Numbered from the stretch's first letter, positions 18,704 to 26,241 are shown. The stretch: 49,794 nt of DNA from Candidatus Rokubacteria bacterium 13_1_40CM_69_27 (GCA_001917535.1 MNEF01000049.1:1-49794); one strand, 5' to 3'. Numbers and translations: made by a program. The notes: generated by a model from the letters alone, not told the origin.

Positions 18704-19429
18704 TTAGCCCATCATCGCCGCGAGCAGGAAGTACAGGATCGCGGTGAGGATGAAACCGCCCCAGAATGTGCCCTTCAGGGTACCGAGCATCTTCTTGCCG
18801 GCCCCGGTGGTGCCGACGAGGGCGTTCACCTCGGCGGCGGCGACGACGATGGCCAGCAGGATGAAGGCGCCGAGCTTGGCCCCGCGCGTGCTCGGGTCGG
18901 CCATCGAGAGATGGGCGGCGGCGCCCATGAAGAAGAGCATCGGGATCGAGAGCAACGTGTTGGTCCGCGACGCGAACCCTGAGCGCTGGCCCCGGGCAGC
19001 CGCTTCGGCGATGGCCTGCCCGCCCTTGGCGACCTGCGTGGCGGAGGCGATGACTACCTTCTGGGCGGGCCAGATGATGAACCACACGTTGAACCACATC
19101 GTGGTGCCCAGAATGCCGCCGAAGAAGATCTTCCATCCATAGGCCGTCGCGAAGAAATCGCGCGCGCCACCGTACTGGGCAAACATCTTGTGCAAGACGA
19201 TCAACCACCCCGTAAGGAAGGTGAACATCGCGCCCCAGCGGAACCACCACAGCGCGCGGCCGACCAGGCTGCCAGCGATCATGCCGGTCCGGACGGGCGC
19301 CTCCGCCGTGGCGAAGAACGGGGTCTGGACGAAGTTGAAGTAGTAAAGGATCCCGATCCAGGTGATGCCGGCGAGAAAGTGAAACCATCGGAGCAGGAAC
19401 AGCCAGCCTTCTCCACTGAACAGCGCCAT
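18704..19429 (-). CDS. PuuD-like urate-oxidase N-terminal membrane domain protein
   Basis: A 241-residue integral membrane protein with about seven or eight hydrophobic helices. The opening LRWFHFLAGITWIGILYYF, followed by NFVQTPFF, is typical of the urate hydroxylase PuuD/DUF989 membrane domain, with histidines suited to haem binding. Full-length PuuD proteins carry a C-terminal cytochrome c domain, which is absent here. No purine-degradation genes are nearby, so urate oxidation is not supported by context. A haem-bearing quinone-linked redox role is equally possible. The separately encoded lipoprotein cytochrome converges on it from the left. Confidence 0.75.
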   Translation of the reverse strand: MALFSGEGWLFLLRWFHFLAGITWIGILYYFNFVQTPFFATAEAPVRTGMIAGSLVGRALWWFRWGAMFTFLTGWLIVLHKMFAQYGGARDFFATAYGWKIFFGGILGTTMWFNVWFIIWPAQKVVIASATQVAKGGQAIAEAAARGQRSGFASRTNTLLSIPMLFFMGAAAHLSMADPSTRGAKLGAFILLAIVVAAAEVNALVGTTGAGKKMLGTLKGTFWGGFILTAILYFLLAAMMG

Positions 19430-19457
19430 ATCCGTGCCCCCCTAACCGCGTGGTGGA

Positions 19458-19703
19458 CTACTTGTCCTCGTGGTTCTCTTCCTCGTCCTCGTCCTCCAAC
19501 TCCTCGTCGATCAGGTTTTCTTCGTCCTCGTCGAGCTCGTCCTCGTCGTCGAGCTCATCGTCCTCGAAGTCCTCGTCGAACTCGTCCTCATCATCGAGCT
19601 CATCGTCCTCCTCGACCTCGTTCTTCTCCTCCTCTTCGTCCCCGTTCGGGTTCGGTTGACGGAGTTTGGCGGCGGAATCCCAGGGGTGTGTCCGGAACTG
19701 CAT
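19458..19703 (-). CDS. Small extremely acidic protein (poly-Asp/Glu)
   Basis: An 81-residue protein in which I count 46 Asp or Glu residues, nearly all in the last 60 positions. The first 20 residues are ordinary (MQFRTHPWDSAAKLRQPNPN). Runs such as DELDDEDEFDEDFEDDELDD repeat with slight variation. The start is well supported: GGAGGAA sits seven bases upstream and a TATAAT promoter lies about 75 bases further up. It is probably disordered and could bind metal ions or basic proteins. The antisense frame would encode poly-Ser and is rejected. Confidence 0.75.
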   Translation of the reverse strand: MQFRTHPWDSAAKLRQPNPNGDEEEEKNEVEEDDELDDEDEFDEDFEDDELDDEDELDEDEENLIDEELEDEDEEENHEDK

Positions 19704-19777
19704 GTGAACGTTCCTCCGAGCCGTGCCCGGCCTGACTAAGCAGGTGGAGTCGCGACCGTTGGGATGCTCGAGCCCGG

Positions 19778-19804
19778 ATTATAGCAAAACGTCCTACCTG
19801 TCCA
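19778..19804 (-). promoter_or_regulatory. Extended -10 promoter of the acidic-protein gene
   Basis: On the minus strand a perfect TATAAT (19778-19783) is preceded by TGC, making an extended -10. A TGGACA -35 (19799-19804) lies 15 bases upstream. Transcription would start near 19771, giving a leader of about 70 bases before the ATG at 19703. Confidence 0.7.
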
Positions 19805-19989
19805 GTCCATTTCGCCCGTAAACGGCGGCTACTTTCCGACGACGACCGCCTCACCGCCAGCGGCGCGCCGGCGTCGGCCGTCGCGGCGGTTCGGGAAGCG
19901 CCCTGCGCAGCGGTGGGCCGAGGGATGTTTTCGCGCGCGTTGATCGGAGTTGGGGTAGACTCACAGCGCTGGTTTGTTGCCCTGCTCAC

Positions 19990-20064
19990 GGCGGTGTAGC
20001 TCAGCGGCAGAGCAGGGGTCTCATAAGCCCCGTGTCGGAGGTTCAATTCCTCCCACCGCCACCA
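19990..20064 (+). tRNA. tRNA-Met (CAT), elongator type
   Basis: A complete cloverleaf with genome-encoded CCA. The acceptor stem GGCGGTG pairs with CACCGCC, and the D stem GCTC pairs with GAGC. The anticodon stem is GGGGT/GCCCC around loop CTCATAA, giving anticodon CAT. The T arm is GGAGG-TTCAATT-CCTCC. A paired G1-C72 and the lack of three G-C pairs next to the anticodon loop exclude initiator tRNA. Lysidine-type tRNA-Ile(CAT) cannot be fully excluded. No integrated element is seen at its 3' end. Confidence 0.95.
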
Positions 20065-20080
20065 ACTTCCTTCGGGCGAA

Positions 20081-20117
20081 GACGAAGGGGCCGGCCTGGG
20101 TGGCCGAGCCCCTCGTC
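20081..20117. terminator. Hairpin between tRNA-Met and csbD
   Basis: The arm 20081-20096 (GACGAAGGGGCCGGCC) pairs imperfectly, with one bulge, with 20102-20117 (GGCCGAGCCCCTCGTC) around a five-base loop. It lies between the tRNA and the convergent CsbD gene and can end transcripts from either side. Confidence 0.6.
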
Positions 20118-20140
20118 GGTGTTCCGGTGTTCAGCTGGAC

Positions 20141-20356
20141 TTAGGAGGCTTTGGACATTCGTTGCTGCTCGAGCCACCGGTCCAATTCACGTTCAGCCTC
20201 TTCACGACTGCGGCCATACCGTTCCTGGATCTTCCCGATCAGCATCTCAGCGTTGCCCTGGGCCTGCTCGAAATCGTCATCGGTGAGCTTGCCCCACTGC
20301 GTGCGGACCTTTCCCTTGAGCTGCATCCATTGACCCTTGAAAGTGTCTCGGTTCAT
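20141..20356 (-). CDS. CsbD family stress protein
   Basis: A 71-residue hydrophilic helical protein of the CsbD family, beginning MNRDTFKGQWMQLKGKVRTQ with the conserved WGKLTDDD turn and ending in a charged helix. These small proteins are induced by general stress in many bacteria; their molecular role is unknown. The start has an AAAGGAG site. It follows the DUF1328 gene on the same strand by about 40 bases, a common pairing of envelope-stress small proteins. Confidence 0.9.
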   Translation of the reverse strand: MNRDTFKGQWMQLKGKVRTQWGKLTDDDFEQAQGNAEMLIGKIQERYGRSREEAERELDRWLEQQRMSKAS

Positions 20357-20397
20357 GGTTCACTCCTTTCCGGCGGCACGGTCTCGGGCGCGCCCAT

Positions 20398-20583
20398 TCA
20401 CGCGGCTGGCGGTACACGCCCGCGCACCATATGCACCACGACGAGCACAATGCCGACCACGAACAGGATCCAGGCGATCTGCCCCGCAACCTCGGCCACG
20501 CCGGCCAGCCCCAGGGCCCCGGCAATCAGGCCGACGATCAAGAACACGAGCGCGTAGTACGCATGTGAGCCTCCTGGAAACAC
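20398..20583 (-). CDS. DUF1328-like small membrane protein, start region possibly frameshifted
   Basis: The protein reads YYALVFLIVGLIAGALGLAG followed by a second hydrophobic helix, the standard two-helix pattern of DUF1328 (about 55 residues). The expected start is anomalous. An AGGAGG site and ATG stand just upstream, but that ATG is one base out of frame and gives only eight codons. Inserting one base after ATGCG would restore the family N-terminus. The only in-frame start before the first helix is the GTG at 20583, which has no ribosome-binding site. Either the gene is mutated or the assembly has lost one base. Confidence 0.6.
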   Translation of the reverse strand: MFPGGSHAYYALVFLIVGLIAGALGLAGVAEVAGQIAWILFVVGIVLVVVHMVRGRVPPAA

Positions 20584-20806
20584 GTTTGCGGCCTGGGGGA
20601 CGCTACGAATGGAGTAGCAGATAGCGTGCCAGGGCGAACGGGCCCACGGGCGCCGTTCTCGCCGAGATCCGAGCGATGGGAAAGAGTTACACTGAGCAGT
20701 CTCGCCGGGGCCGAGCCCGGGCGAGGCAGGCCCAGGCGCGGGAGCCCAGGCCGGTGAAAGGGAGCCTGCAGATGAGACGAAGGACTCAGCGGGCCGGACG
20801 GGTCGA

Positions 20807-21208
20807 GTGAACATGGCCGTCGTACCCAAGAAAATTCTCATCGTTGATGACGATCCGGTGATCGTGGAGACCCTGGCGGCCATCCTGCGGGACTCCTGGG
20901 AGACATACATCGTGGACAGAGCCTCCAACGGCGCTGACGCGCTGGCGGCCATCTCCTCCGAGCGTCCGGATCTCGTTCTGCTCGACGTCGCCCTGCCGGA
21001 CATCAACGGCCTGGAGGTCCTCCGGCGTGTCCGCTCGATTGATCCACGCATTCCCGTCATCATGATTACCGGGATGGCAGACCGGACAGCCTTCACGGAG
21101 GCCATGAGAAGTGGCGCCTTCGGCTACATCCCCAAGCCGTTCGACATCCGACAGATCGAGCCCGTCGTCGCCATGGCGCTGGAGAGACCACGGTCAACCG
21201 GTCGATGA
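20807..21208 (+). CDS. Single-domain response regulator
   Basis: A 133-residue CheY-like receiver with the acidic pair in ILIVDDDPV, phospho-acceptor Asp in LVLLDVALPDINGL, Thr in VIMITGM and conserved Lys in IPKPFD. The start is GTG at 20807 or, two codons later, ATG at 20813; neither has a strong ribosome-binding site. No output domain. It precedes a decayed second receiver gene, suggesting an old tandem duplication. Confidence 0.82.
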   Translation: MNMAVVPKKILIVDDDPVIVETLAAILRDSWETYIVDRASNGADALAAISSERPDLVLLDVALPDINGLEVLRRVRSIDPRIPVIMITGMADRTAFTEAMRSGAFGYIPKPFDIRQIEPVVAMALERPRSTGR

Positions 21209-21358
21209 TCGATCACCAGCGCGGCGGTACCGCATCAGGTTCGTCGAGCAGCCTCCCGTGAATCGCCTCTCGTCTGTCCCCGCGCGGACGGAGCCGGAGC
21301 GGTGCCACCGGCTCGCGTCTGCGTTCGCTCACGTCGGGCGCTCCGCCCCCTAAATGAC

Positions 21359-21619
21359 ATGGCGGCGTCACCGAAGCGGATCCTGATCGTCGATGACGAG
21401 CGAGAGGTGGCCGAGGCGCTGAGCGAGTATCACCGCCGTGCGGCGCGCCCGACCCGATCTGGTCCTGCTCGATGTGCGCATGCCCGGCATGGATGGCGTG
21501 GAGGTGCTGCGGCGGCTCCACGAGATCGCCATCGAGTTGCCAAGCCCTTTGAGTACGAGCAGCTCGGCCGGGTGGTGAGAGCGGCCATGTCGCGCACCGG
21601 TGGGCACCCGCCCTCTTGA
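21359..21619 (+). pseudogene. Decayed receiver-domain gene
   Basis: The ATG at 21359 opens a normal receiver beginning (MAASPKRILIVDDEREVAEA). The homologous reading then jumps frame: [20 protein letters not shown] and LRRLHEI are found in another frame from about 21445. The segment holding strand 4 and the conserved Thr is missing. The end ([17 protein letters not shown]) returns to the original frame. At least two indels and an internal deletion are needed, so the gene cannot make a complete receiver. Confidence 0.75.
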
Positions 21620-21879
21620 GGAGCGCCCGTGCAAACTCTGCTACACTTTTCGCTCGTGAACAGCGCCCTGGGCGACGTTAGGGTCTTCAATCTCGCGAGC
21701 CTTGGCGGCGACCCCGCCGGTTCCATCTGCAGGCGGGCGTACCGGGCCCGGCGCCTTCCGATCGCCCTGAGCCGGAGGCCGCCGTCGGTGCGGACAGGAG
21801 CCCCCGTCCTCGGCGCCCTCGGGTGCGGGCCGGTCGACATCGACGCCCTGGGCCAGGCGGGCGTCCCCGAGGCGGCGAC

Positions 21880-22671
21880 ATGAGCGACACCGCGGACATC
21901 ATCGCGCGCCACGACGGCCCCGTCGCCACGGTGCTGTTCAACCGGCCGAAGGTGCGCAACGCGATCAGCCTCAGCATGTGGGCCGAGATCGCGCGCCTGA
22001 CCAATGGCCTCGCCAAGGACGATTCCATCCGCGCCATCGTCTATCGCGGCGCGGGGACGGAGGCGTTCGCCTCCGGCGCCGACATCTCCGAGTTCAGGGA
22101 GCAGCGCCGGGACACCGAGTCGGCGCGCCGCTACAACGCCCAGACCAGCGCCGCCTACGCGGCGATCCGCGGGTGCCCCAAGCCGACCGTGGCGATGATC
22201 CACGGCTTCTGCATGGGCGGCGGGATGGGCATCGCGATGGCGTGCGACCTGCGCTTCGCCGCCGAGGGCGCGAAGTTCGGCATTCCCGCCGCGCGCCTGA
22301 GCATCATCTACGGGGCCGACGCCGTGCGCCAGCTGATCGACCTGGCGGGGCCGGCCTACGCCAAGGACATCCTCTACTCGGCCCGCACCGTGAGCGATCG
22401 CGAGGCCCTGGCGATGGGCTTGATCCAGCGGCTGCTGCCCGCGGCCGAGCTGGAGCCCTACACCTACGACTACCTGCGACAGGTGGCGGACAACGCGCCG
22501 CTCTCGGTGCAGGGCGCGAAGATGACCGTGGAGGCTCATCTCGCTGGCATGACCGAGGAGCACCGCCAGCGGCTGCGCGAGCTGCAGCTCGAGGCGCTCG
22601 AGAGCGAGGACTACAGGGAGGGAACGCGGGCGTTCCTCGAAAAGCGCCCGCCCCGGTTCCAGAGCCGGTAG
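21880..22671 (+). CDS. Enoyl-CoA hydratase/isomerase-family (crotonase fold) protein, atypical active site
   Basis: A 263-residue crotonase-superfamily protein. The oxyanion-hole regions AFASGADISEF (about 62-72) and HGFCMGGGMGIAMACDLRFA (from 108) are clear. The two glutamates that act in enoyl-CoA hydratase are not conserved: the first aligns with G117 and the second with A137 (FGIPAARL). Hydration of enoyl-CoA is therefore doubtful, and another acyl-CoA or non-CoA reaction is more likely. The start at 21880 follows the gene's homology. The next gene's GTG overlaps its stop by one base, tying it to the pterin gene set. Confidence 0.85.
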   Translation: MSDTADIIARHDGPVATVLFNRPKVRNAISLSMWAEIARLTNGLAKDDSIRAIVYRGAGTEAFASGADISEFREQRRDTESARRYNAQTSAAYAAIRGCPKPTVAMIHGFCMGGGMGIAMACDLRFAAEGAKFGIPAARLSIIYGADAVRQLIDLAGPAYAKDILYSARTVSDREALAMGLIQRLLPAAELEPYTYDYLRQVADNAPLSVQGAKMTVEAHLAGMTEEHRQRLRELQLEALESEDYREGTRAFLEKRPPRFQSR

Positions 22672-23729
22672 TGCGCTTCGCCTTCCTCAGCTCCACCCCC
22701 TTGAGCCCGACCGAGGGGAGCGGGACCTTCGTCGCGCTCGCCGGGCTCGTCCGTGGGCTCGGCAGGCTGGGCCACGACGTCGGCGTCCGCCCCCTTCGCC
22801 TGCGCACCCGCTTTCACACCCTGGACCGCTGGCTGTACAACGCCGCCGTGGCCCTGGCGCCGCCGGCCGCCGACGTGGTGGTCGGCGTGGACCTGGACGG
22901 GTTTCTCTGGGCGCGCCGGGCGCGGCGCCCCCCATTCGTGGTCGCCCTCAAGGGCGTGGTCGCCGACGAGCTCAGGAACGAGCGGGGCTGGGTCCGGGCG
23001 CTCCTCAGCGTCCAGGCGCGGTGGGAGGGTGCCAATTGCCGCCGGGCCGACCGGGTCGTCGTTCCCAGCCGCTACTCGGCGGGCGTGGCCGCCGAGGCCT
23101 ATGCCATCCGGCCGGAAAAGATCGCCGTCGTCCCCGAGCCGATCGACCTCGCCGAGTGGCGGCGACGCTTCGCTCAGGCCCGGCGAGGGGGGGTGACGCG
23201 CCCCACGGTGCTCTCGGTGGCGCGCATGTACCCGCGCAAGCGACTCCCCGATCTGCTTCAGGCGGCGGCCATTCTCCGGGAGCGAATCCCGCGGGTCCAG
23301 GTGCGCATCGTAGGAGAAGGGCCCGAGTCTGCGCGGCTGCGCGATCTCCACGCGCGCCTGAGCTTGGGCGACGCCGTGATTTTCCTCGGCGAGATTTCGC
23401 GGGACGCCCTGGCCGTAGAATATACGGGAGCGCACTGCTTCTGCCTGCCAAGCGTGCAGGAGGGGTTCGGTCTCGCCTTGGCGGAAGCCATGGCGGCGGG
23501 GCTCCCCGTGGTGGCGTGTCGCGCCGGGGCTGTGCCGGAGGTCGTCGCCGATCGCCGGACCGGGCTGCTGGTCAACCCGCGGAGCCCTGAGGAGCTGGCG
23601 ATGGCGCTGGAGACGCTGCTGGCCAACGAGGGATTGCGCAAAGATCTGGGCGAGGAGGGCAGGCGACGCGTGGAAGCGTTCGATCTGGATCGCGTGGCGG
23701 CGCGCTTCGTGGGAGAGCTTCCCCGATGA
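22671..23729 (+). CDS. GT4-family glycosyltransferase
   Basis: A 352-residue GT-B fold glycosyltransferase, probably cytoplasmic. The N-terminal acceptor domain begins FAFLSSTPLSPTEGSGTFV. The donor domain has VLSVARMYPRKRLPDLL, RIVGEGPE and the family 4 signature EGFGLALAEAMAAGLPVVAC (about 263 onwards), whose glutamates hold the nucleotide sugar. GTG start overlaps the upstream stop by one base, and its stop overlaps the first PTPS gene (ATGA). Its place among pterin-synthesis genes suggests that it may glycosylate a pterin, but cell-surface glycan synthesis is the default for the family. Confidence 0.88.
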   Translation: MRFAFLSSTPLSPTEGSGTFVALAGLVRGLGRLGHDVGVRPLRLRTRFHTLDRWLYNAAVALAPPAADVVVGVDLDGFLWARRARRPPFVVALKGVVADELRNERGWVRALLSVQARWEGANCRRADRVVVPSRYSAGVAAEAYAIRPEKIAVVPEPIDLAEWRRRFAQARRGGVTRPTVLSVARMYPRKRLPDLLQAAAILRERIPRVQVRIVGEGPESARLRDLHARLSLGDAVIFLGEISRDALAVEYTGAHCFCLPSVQEGFGLALAEAMAAGLPVVACRAGAVPEVVADRRTGLLVNPRSPEELAMALETLLANEGLRKDLGEEGRRRVEAFDLDRVAARFVGELPR

Positions 23730-24133
23730 GTGCGCCGGCCTACAGCACGCGGCGGTTCACGTTCTCGGCCGGCCACCGCTACTGGGTGGAGGGCTGGTCG
23801 GACGCGGAGAACGAGCGCGTCTTCGGGCGGCTCACCGTGCCCCACGGCCACAACTACGCGGTCGAGGTGACGATCCGGGGACCGATCGACGAGCACACGG
23901 GAATGGTCATCGACCTCTCCGAGCTCAAGCGCGTCGTCGGCGAGACGGTCGTCGAGCGCTTCGATCACGCCGACCTGAACGCCGACACCCTGTTCCGCGG
24001 GCGCATCCCCACCACCGAGAACCTCGCGGTGGCGATCTGGGAGCTGCTGGCGCCCAAGCTCGGGCCCGACCGGCTGTGGCGGGTGCGGGTGTGGGAGGAT
24101 CCGACGCTGTACGTGGATTACTTCGGCGAGTAG
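23726..24133 (+). CDS. 6-pyruvoyl-tetrahydropterin synthase/QueD-family protein, catalytic Cys missing
   Basis: A 135-residue T-fold protein. Zinc ligands H17 (FSAGHRYW), H40 and H42 (PHGHNY) are present, as is the TGMVIDLSEL segment and a C-terminal catalytic-type Glu in VWEDPTLYV. The proton-relaying cysteine is absent: the position equivalent to Cys in mammalian PTPS (GKCNNPNGHGH) is Leu35, in FGRLTVPHGH. It may bind pterin without full synthase activity, or partner with the second copy encoded right behind it. Start overlaps the glycosyltransferase stop (ATGA). Confidence 0.85.
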   Translation: MSAPAYSTRRFTFSAGHRYWVEGWSDAENERVFGRLTVPHGHNYAVEVTIRGPIDEHTGMVIDLSELKRVVGETVVERFDHADLNADTLFRGRIPTTENLAVAIWELLAPKLGPDRLWRVRVWEDPTLYVDYFGE

Positions 24134-24137
24134 CCCG

Positions 24138-24539
24138 ATGGAGCTGACGCGGATCTATCACTTCAGCGCGGGCCACCGACTGGAGAACCCGGCGCTCGGA
24201 CGGGAGGAGAACGGGCGCTTGTACGGCGCCTGTGCGCGGGAGCACGGCCACAACTACTACCTGGAAGTGACGATGGCTGGTCGCCCGGACCCGACGACCG
24301 GCATGCTGGTCGACGTCGCGCGCCTGGACGACGTCGTCGGGCGCGCGCTGATCGAACGCGTCGATCACCGGGCGCTCGAGGGCGTGCCCGAGCTGGCCGG
24401 CGTCATCACCACGGGCGAGAGCCTCGCGCGCGCCTTTTGGCGGATCCTGGCCGGAACGCTGGCGCCGGGAGCGCTCCAGCAGGTCGCCGTGGTCGAAACT
24501 GCGAAGAACCGGTTCGAATACCGGGGCGAGGATCTATGA
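24138..24539 (+). CDS. 6-pyruvoyl-tetrahydropterin synthase, mammalian-like active site
   Basis: A 133-residue T-fold enzyme that should convert 7,8-dihydroneopterin triphosphate to 6-pyruvoyl-tetrahydropterin. Zinc ligands H13, H36 and H38 are present. Catalytic Cys32 lies in [13 protein letters not shown], matching the spacing of the animal enzyme rather than of QueD. The C-terminal [14 protein letters not shown] resembles the animal VYETxxNxxxYKGE, holding the pterin-anchoring Glu. With GTP cyclohydrolase I immediately downstream (ATGA overlap) a tetrahydrobiopterin-type route is favoured over queuosine synthesis; no QueC or QueE gene is in the window. Confidence 0.88.
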   Translation: MELTRIYHFSAGHRLENPALGREENGRLYGACAREHGHNYYLEVTMAGRPDPTTGMLVDVARLDDVVGRALIERVDHRALEGVPELAGVITTGESLARAFWRILAGTLAPGALQQVAVVETAKNRFEYRGEDL

Positions 24540-25117
24540 GCGAGTCCCCAGGGGCGATCGCACGACTGGTCGGGCAGCTGCTGAAGGAGCTGGGGGAGGA
24601 CGCCTTCCGGGAGGGGCTGGAGCGCACGCCCGACCGCGTGGAGAAGGCGCTGCGGTATCTGACGGGCGGCTATCGCATGGAGGTCGCGGACATCCTCAAC
24701 GGCGCGCTCTTCGTCGAGGAGTACGACGAGATGGTCGTGGTGAAGGACATCGACGTATTCAGTCTGTGCGAGCACCACCTCCTTCCATTCTTCGGCAAGT
24801 GCCATGTGGCCTACATGCCCCGCAAGAAGATCGTGGGCCTGTCCAAGATCCCCCGGCTGGTGGAGATGTACAGCCGCCGGCTCCAGGTGCAGGAGCGGCT
24901 CACCACGCAGATCGCCACCACCCTCAACGAGGTGCTCCAGCCCCGGGGGGTCGCGGTGGTGATGGAGGCCGTCCACCTCTGCATGGTCATGCGAGGCGTG
25001 GAGAAGCAGAACTCCAAGGCCGTGACCTCGGCCATGCTGGGGGCGTTCCGCGACCGGCCGGAGACCCGGGCCGAATTCATGGAGCTGATCAAGGCCCGCG
25101 GCGGGCTTCAGATTTGA
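24536..25117 (+). CDS. folE: GTP cyclohydrolase I
   Basis: A 193-residue enzyme converting GTP to 7,8-dihydroneopterin triphosphate, the first step of folate, biopterin and queuosine pathways. Zinc ligands C78, H81 and C149 are visible in [10 protein letters not shown] and VHLCMVMRG, and the [19 protein letters not shown] core is canonical. Length is normal. ATG overlaps the PTPS stop, and its own stop overlaps the TTG start of the SDR gene. Position between PTPS and an SDR suggests dedicated pterin synthesis rather than housekeeping folate. Confidence 0.95.
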   Translation: MSESPGAIARLVGQLLKELGEDAFREGLERTPDRVEKALRYLTGGYRMEVADILNGALFVEEYDEMVVVKDIDVFSLCEHHLLPFFGKCHVAYMPRKKIVGLSKIPRLVEMYSRRLQVQERLTTQIATTLNEVLQPRGVAVVMEAVHLCMVMRGVEKQNSKAVTSAMLGAFRDRPETRAEFMELIKARGGLQI

Positions 25118-25833
25118 GCGCGCTGAGCGGGCAGGTGGCGATCGTCACCGGCGCCGGCCGGGGCATCGGTCGGGCGGTGGCGGGCGCGTTGGCCCGGGAG
25201 GGGGCCGCGGTGGCGCTGGCGGCGCGAACGCGGGCCGAGCTGGCGGCGGTAGCCGCGGAGATCCGGGAAGCCGGCGGCGGCGCGCTGGCCCTGCCGACCG
25301 ACGTGACGCAGGACGCCGCCGTCGAGGCGCTCGTCGAGCAGACGCTGGGCGAGCTGGGACGGCTCGACATCCTGGTCACGGCCGCCGGCGTCGCCTCGTT
25401 CGGGCCGGTGATGGGCGCCAAGCCGACGGATTGGGACCCGATGCTCACCGTAAATCTACGATCGGTGATGGTGTGCTGCCGCGCGGCGCTGGTCCCGATG
25501 GTGCGCCAGCGCCAGGGGACGATCGTCAACATCGCCTCGGTGGCGGCCTCGCGGGCGGTGCCGGGCGCGGCGGCCTACTCCGCCACCAAGGCCGGGGTGG
25601 TGGCGTTCAGCCGCGTCCTGGCCGAGGAGCTCCGGGGGGAGGGCGTCCGTGTGGGCGTGCTGCTGCCCGGCGCCGTCGCCACCCCGCTGTGGGACACGAT
25701 TCCCAACGCGCCCGACCGGACCCGCATGCTGACCCCCGACGACGTGGCGCGCGCGGCGCTGCTGATGGTCACGCTCCCGCCGGGCGCCGCGCTGGAGGCG
25801 CTGACCCTGCTGCCGGCGGGTGGCATCCTGTGA
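25114..25833 (+). CDS. Short-chain dehydrogenase/reductase, candidate sepiapterin-reductase-like enzyme
   Basis: A 239-residue classical SDR. The NADP(H) motif TGAGRGIG is at 12-19, and the catalytic set S142, Y155 and K159 is in [21 protein letters not shown]. The start is a rare TTG overlapping the folE stop (TTGA); an ATG would cut off the cofactor motif. Family membership alone does not separate sepiapterin reductase from FabG-type enzymes. The assignment as the last step of tetrahydropterin synthesis rests on the gene order with GTP cyclohydrolase I and PTPS. Confidence 0.85.
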   Translation: MSALSGQVAIVTGAGRGIGRAVAGALAREGAAVALAARTRAELAAVAAEIREAGGGALALPTDVTQDAAVEALVEQTLGELGRLDILVTAAGVASFGPVMGAKPTDWDPMLTVNLRSVMVCCRAALVPMVRQRQGTIVNIASVAASRAVPGAAAYSATKAGVVAFSRVLAEELRGEGVRVGVLLPGAVATPLWDTIPNAPDRTRMLTPDDVARAALLMVTLPPGAALEALTLLPAGGIL

Positions 25834-25896
25834 TACGATTGAGCTGGTAGTCGTTCGAGGCCGACGATCGCGACGTTCGCGCCCGGGAGGAATCGC

Positions 25897-26223
25897 ATGG
25901 TCACGCTGACGGAAACGGCCGCCAAAAAGATCGCCGGCCTCCGCCTGGAGGAAGGCAAGCCCGAGTGGGGGCTCCGCGTTCGCCTGGTGGGCGGTGGGTG
26001 CTCCGGAATGTCGTACGAGCTCGGGTGGGAGGACGAGGCGGCGGCGGGCGACACGGTGGTCGAACTGCACGGCATCAAGCTGTACATCGATCAGCACAGC
26101 GTGCCCTACGTCCAGGGCAGCGAGATCGACTACGTCGACAACAACATGCTGGGCGCCGGCTTCGCGATCAAGAATCCCAACGTGAAGTCGAGCTGCGGCT
26201 GCGGCCAGTCTCACCGCTTCTAA
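25897..26223 (+). CDS. A-type iron-sulfur carrier (IscA/ErpA/HesB family)
   Basis: A 108-residue protein that carries or inserts Fe-S clusters. The three conserved cysteines are C35 (GGGCSGMSY), C100 and C102 (SSCGCGQS). Start ATG at 25897 has a GGGAGGAA site. Length and C-terminus are typical. It stands between the pterin genes and the molybdopterin gene, both of which lead to cofactors, but with a 63-base gap upstream it may have its own promoter. The exact subfamily is not distinguishable by eye. Confidence 0.93.
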   Translation: MVTLTETAAKKIAGLRLEEGKPEWGLRVRLVGGGCSGMSYELGWEDEAAAGDTVVELHGIKLYIDQHSVPYVQGSEIDYVDNNMLGAGFAIKNPNVKSSCGCGQSHRF

Positions 26224-26241
26224 CTCGCCCCCTTTCCCGCC

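Noticed and set aside
19450-19659. Poly-serine frame on the plus strand
   Set aside because: It is the complement of the acidic protein's GAC/GAG codons. Only the minus-strand gene has a ribosome-binding site and a promoter.
19990-20064. Initiator tRNA-fMet
   Set aside because: The first acceptor pair is G-C rather than mismatched, and the three G-C pairs at the base of the anticodon stem are absent.
21629-21883. An 84-codon frame ending in an ATGA overlap with the crotonase gene
   Set aside because: GTG start without ribosome-binding site and Arg/Pro-rich content with no protein-like pattern. The overlap alone is not enough.
23726-25117. Queuosine biosynthesis operon
   Set aside because: FolE with QueD-like genes suggested it, but QueC and QueE are missing, the second PTPS has the animal-type cysteine arrangement, and an SDR and a glycosyltransferase fit biopterin-type synthesis better.
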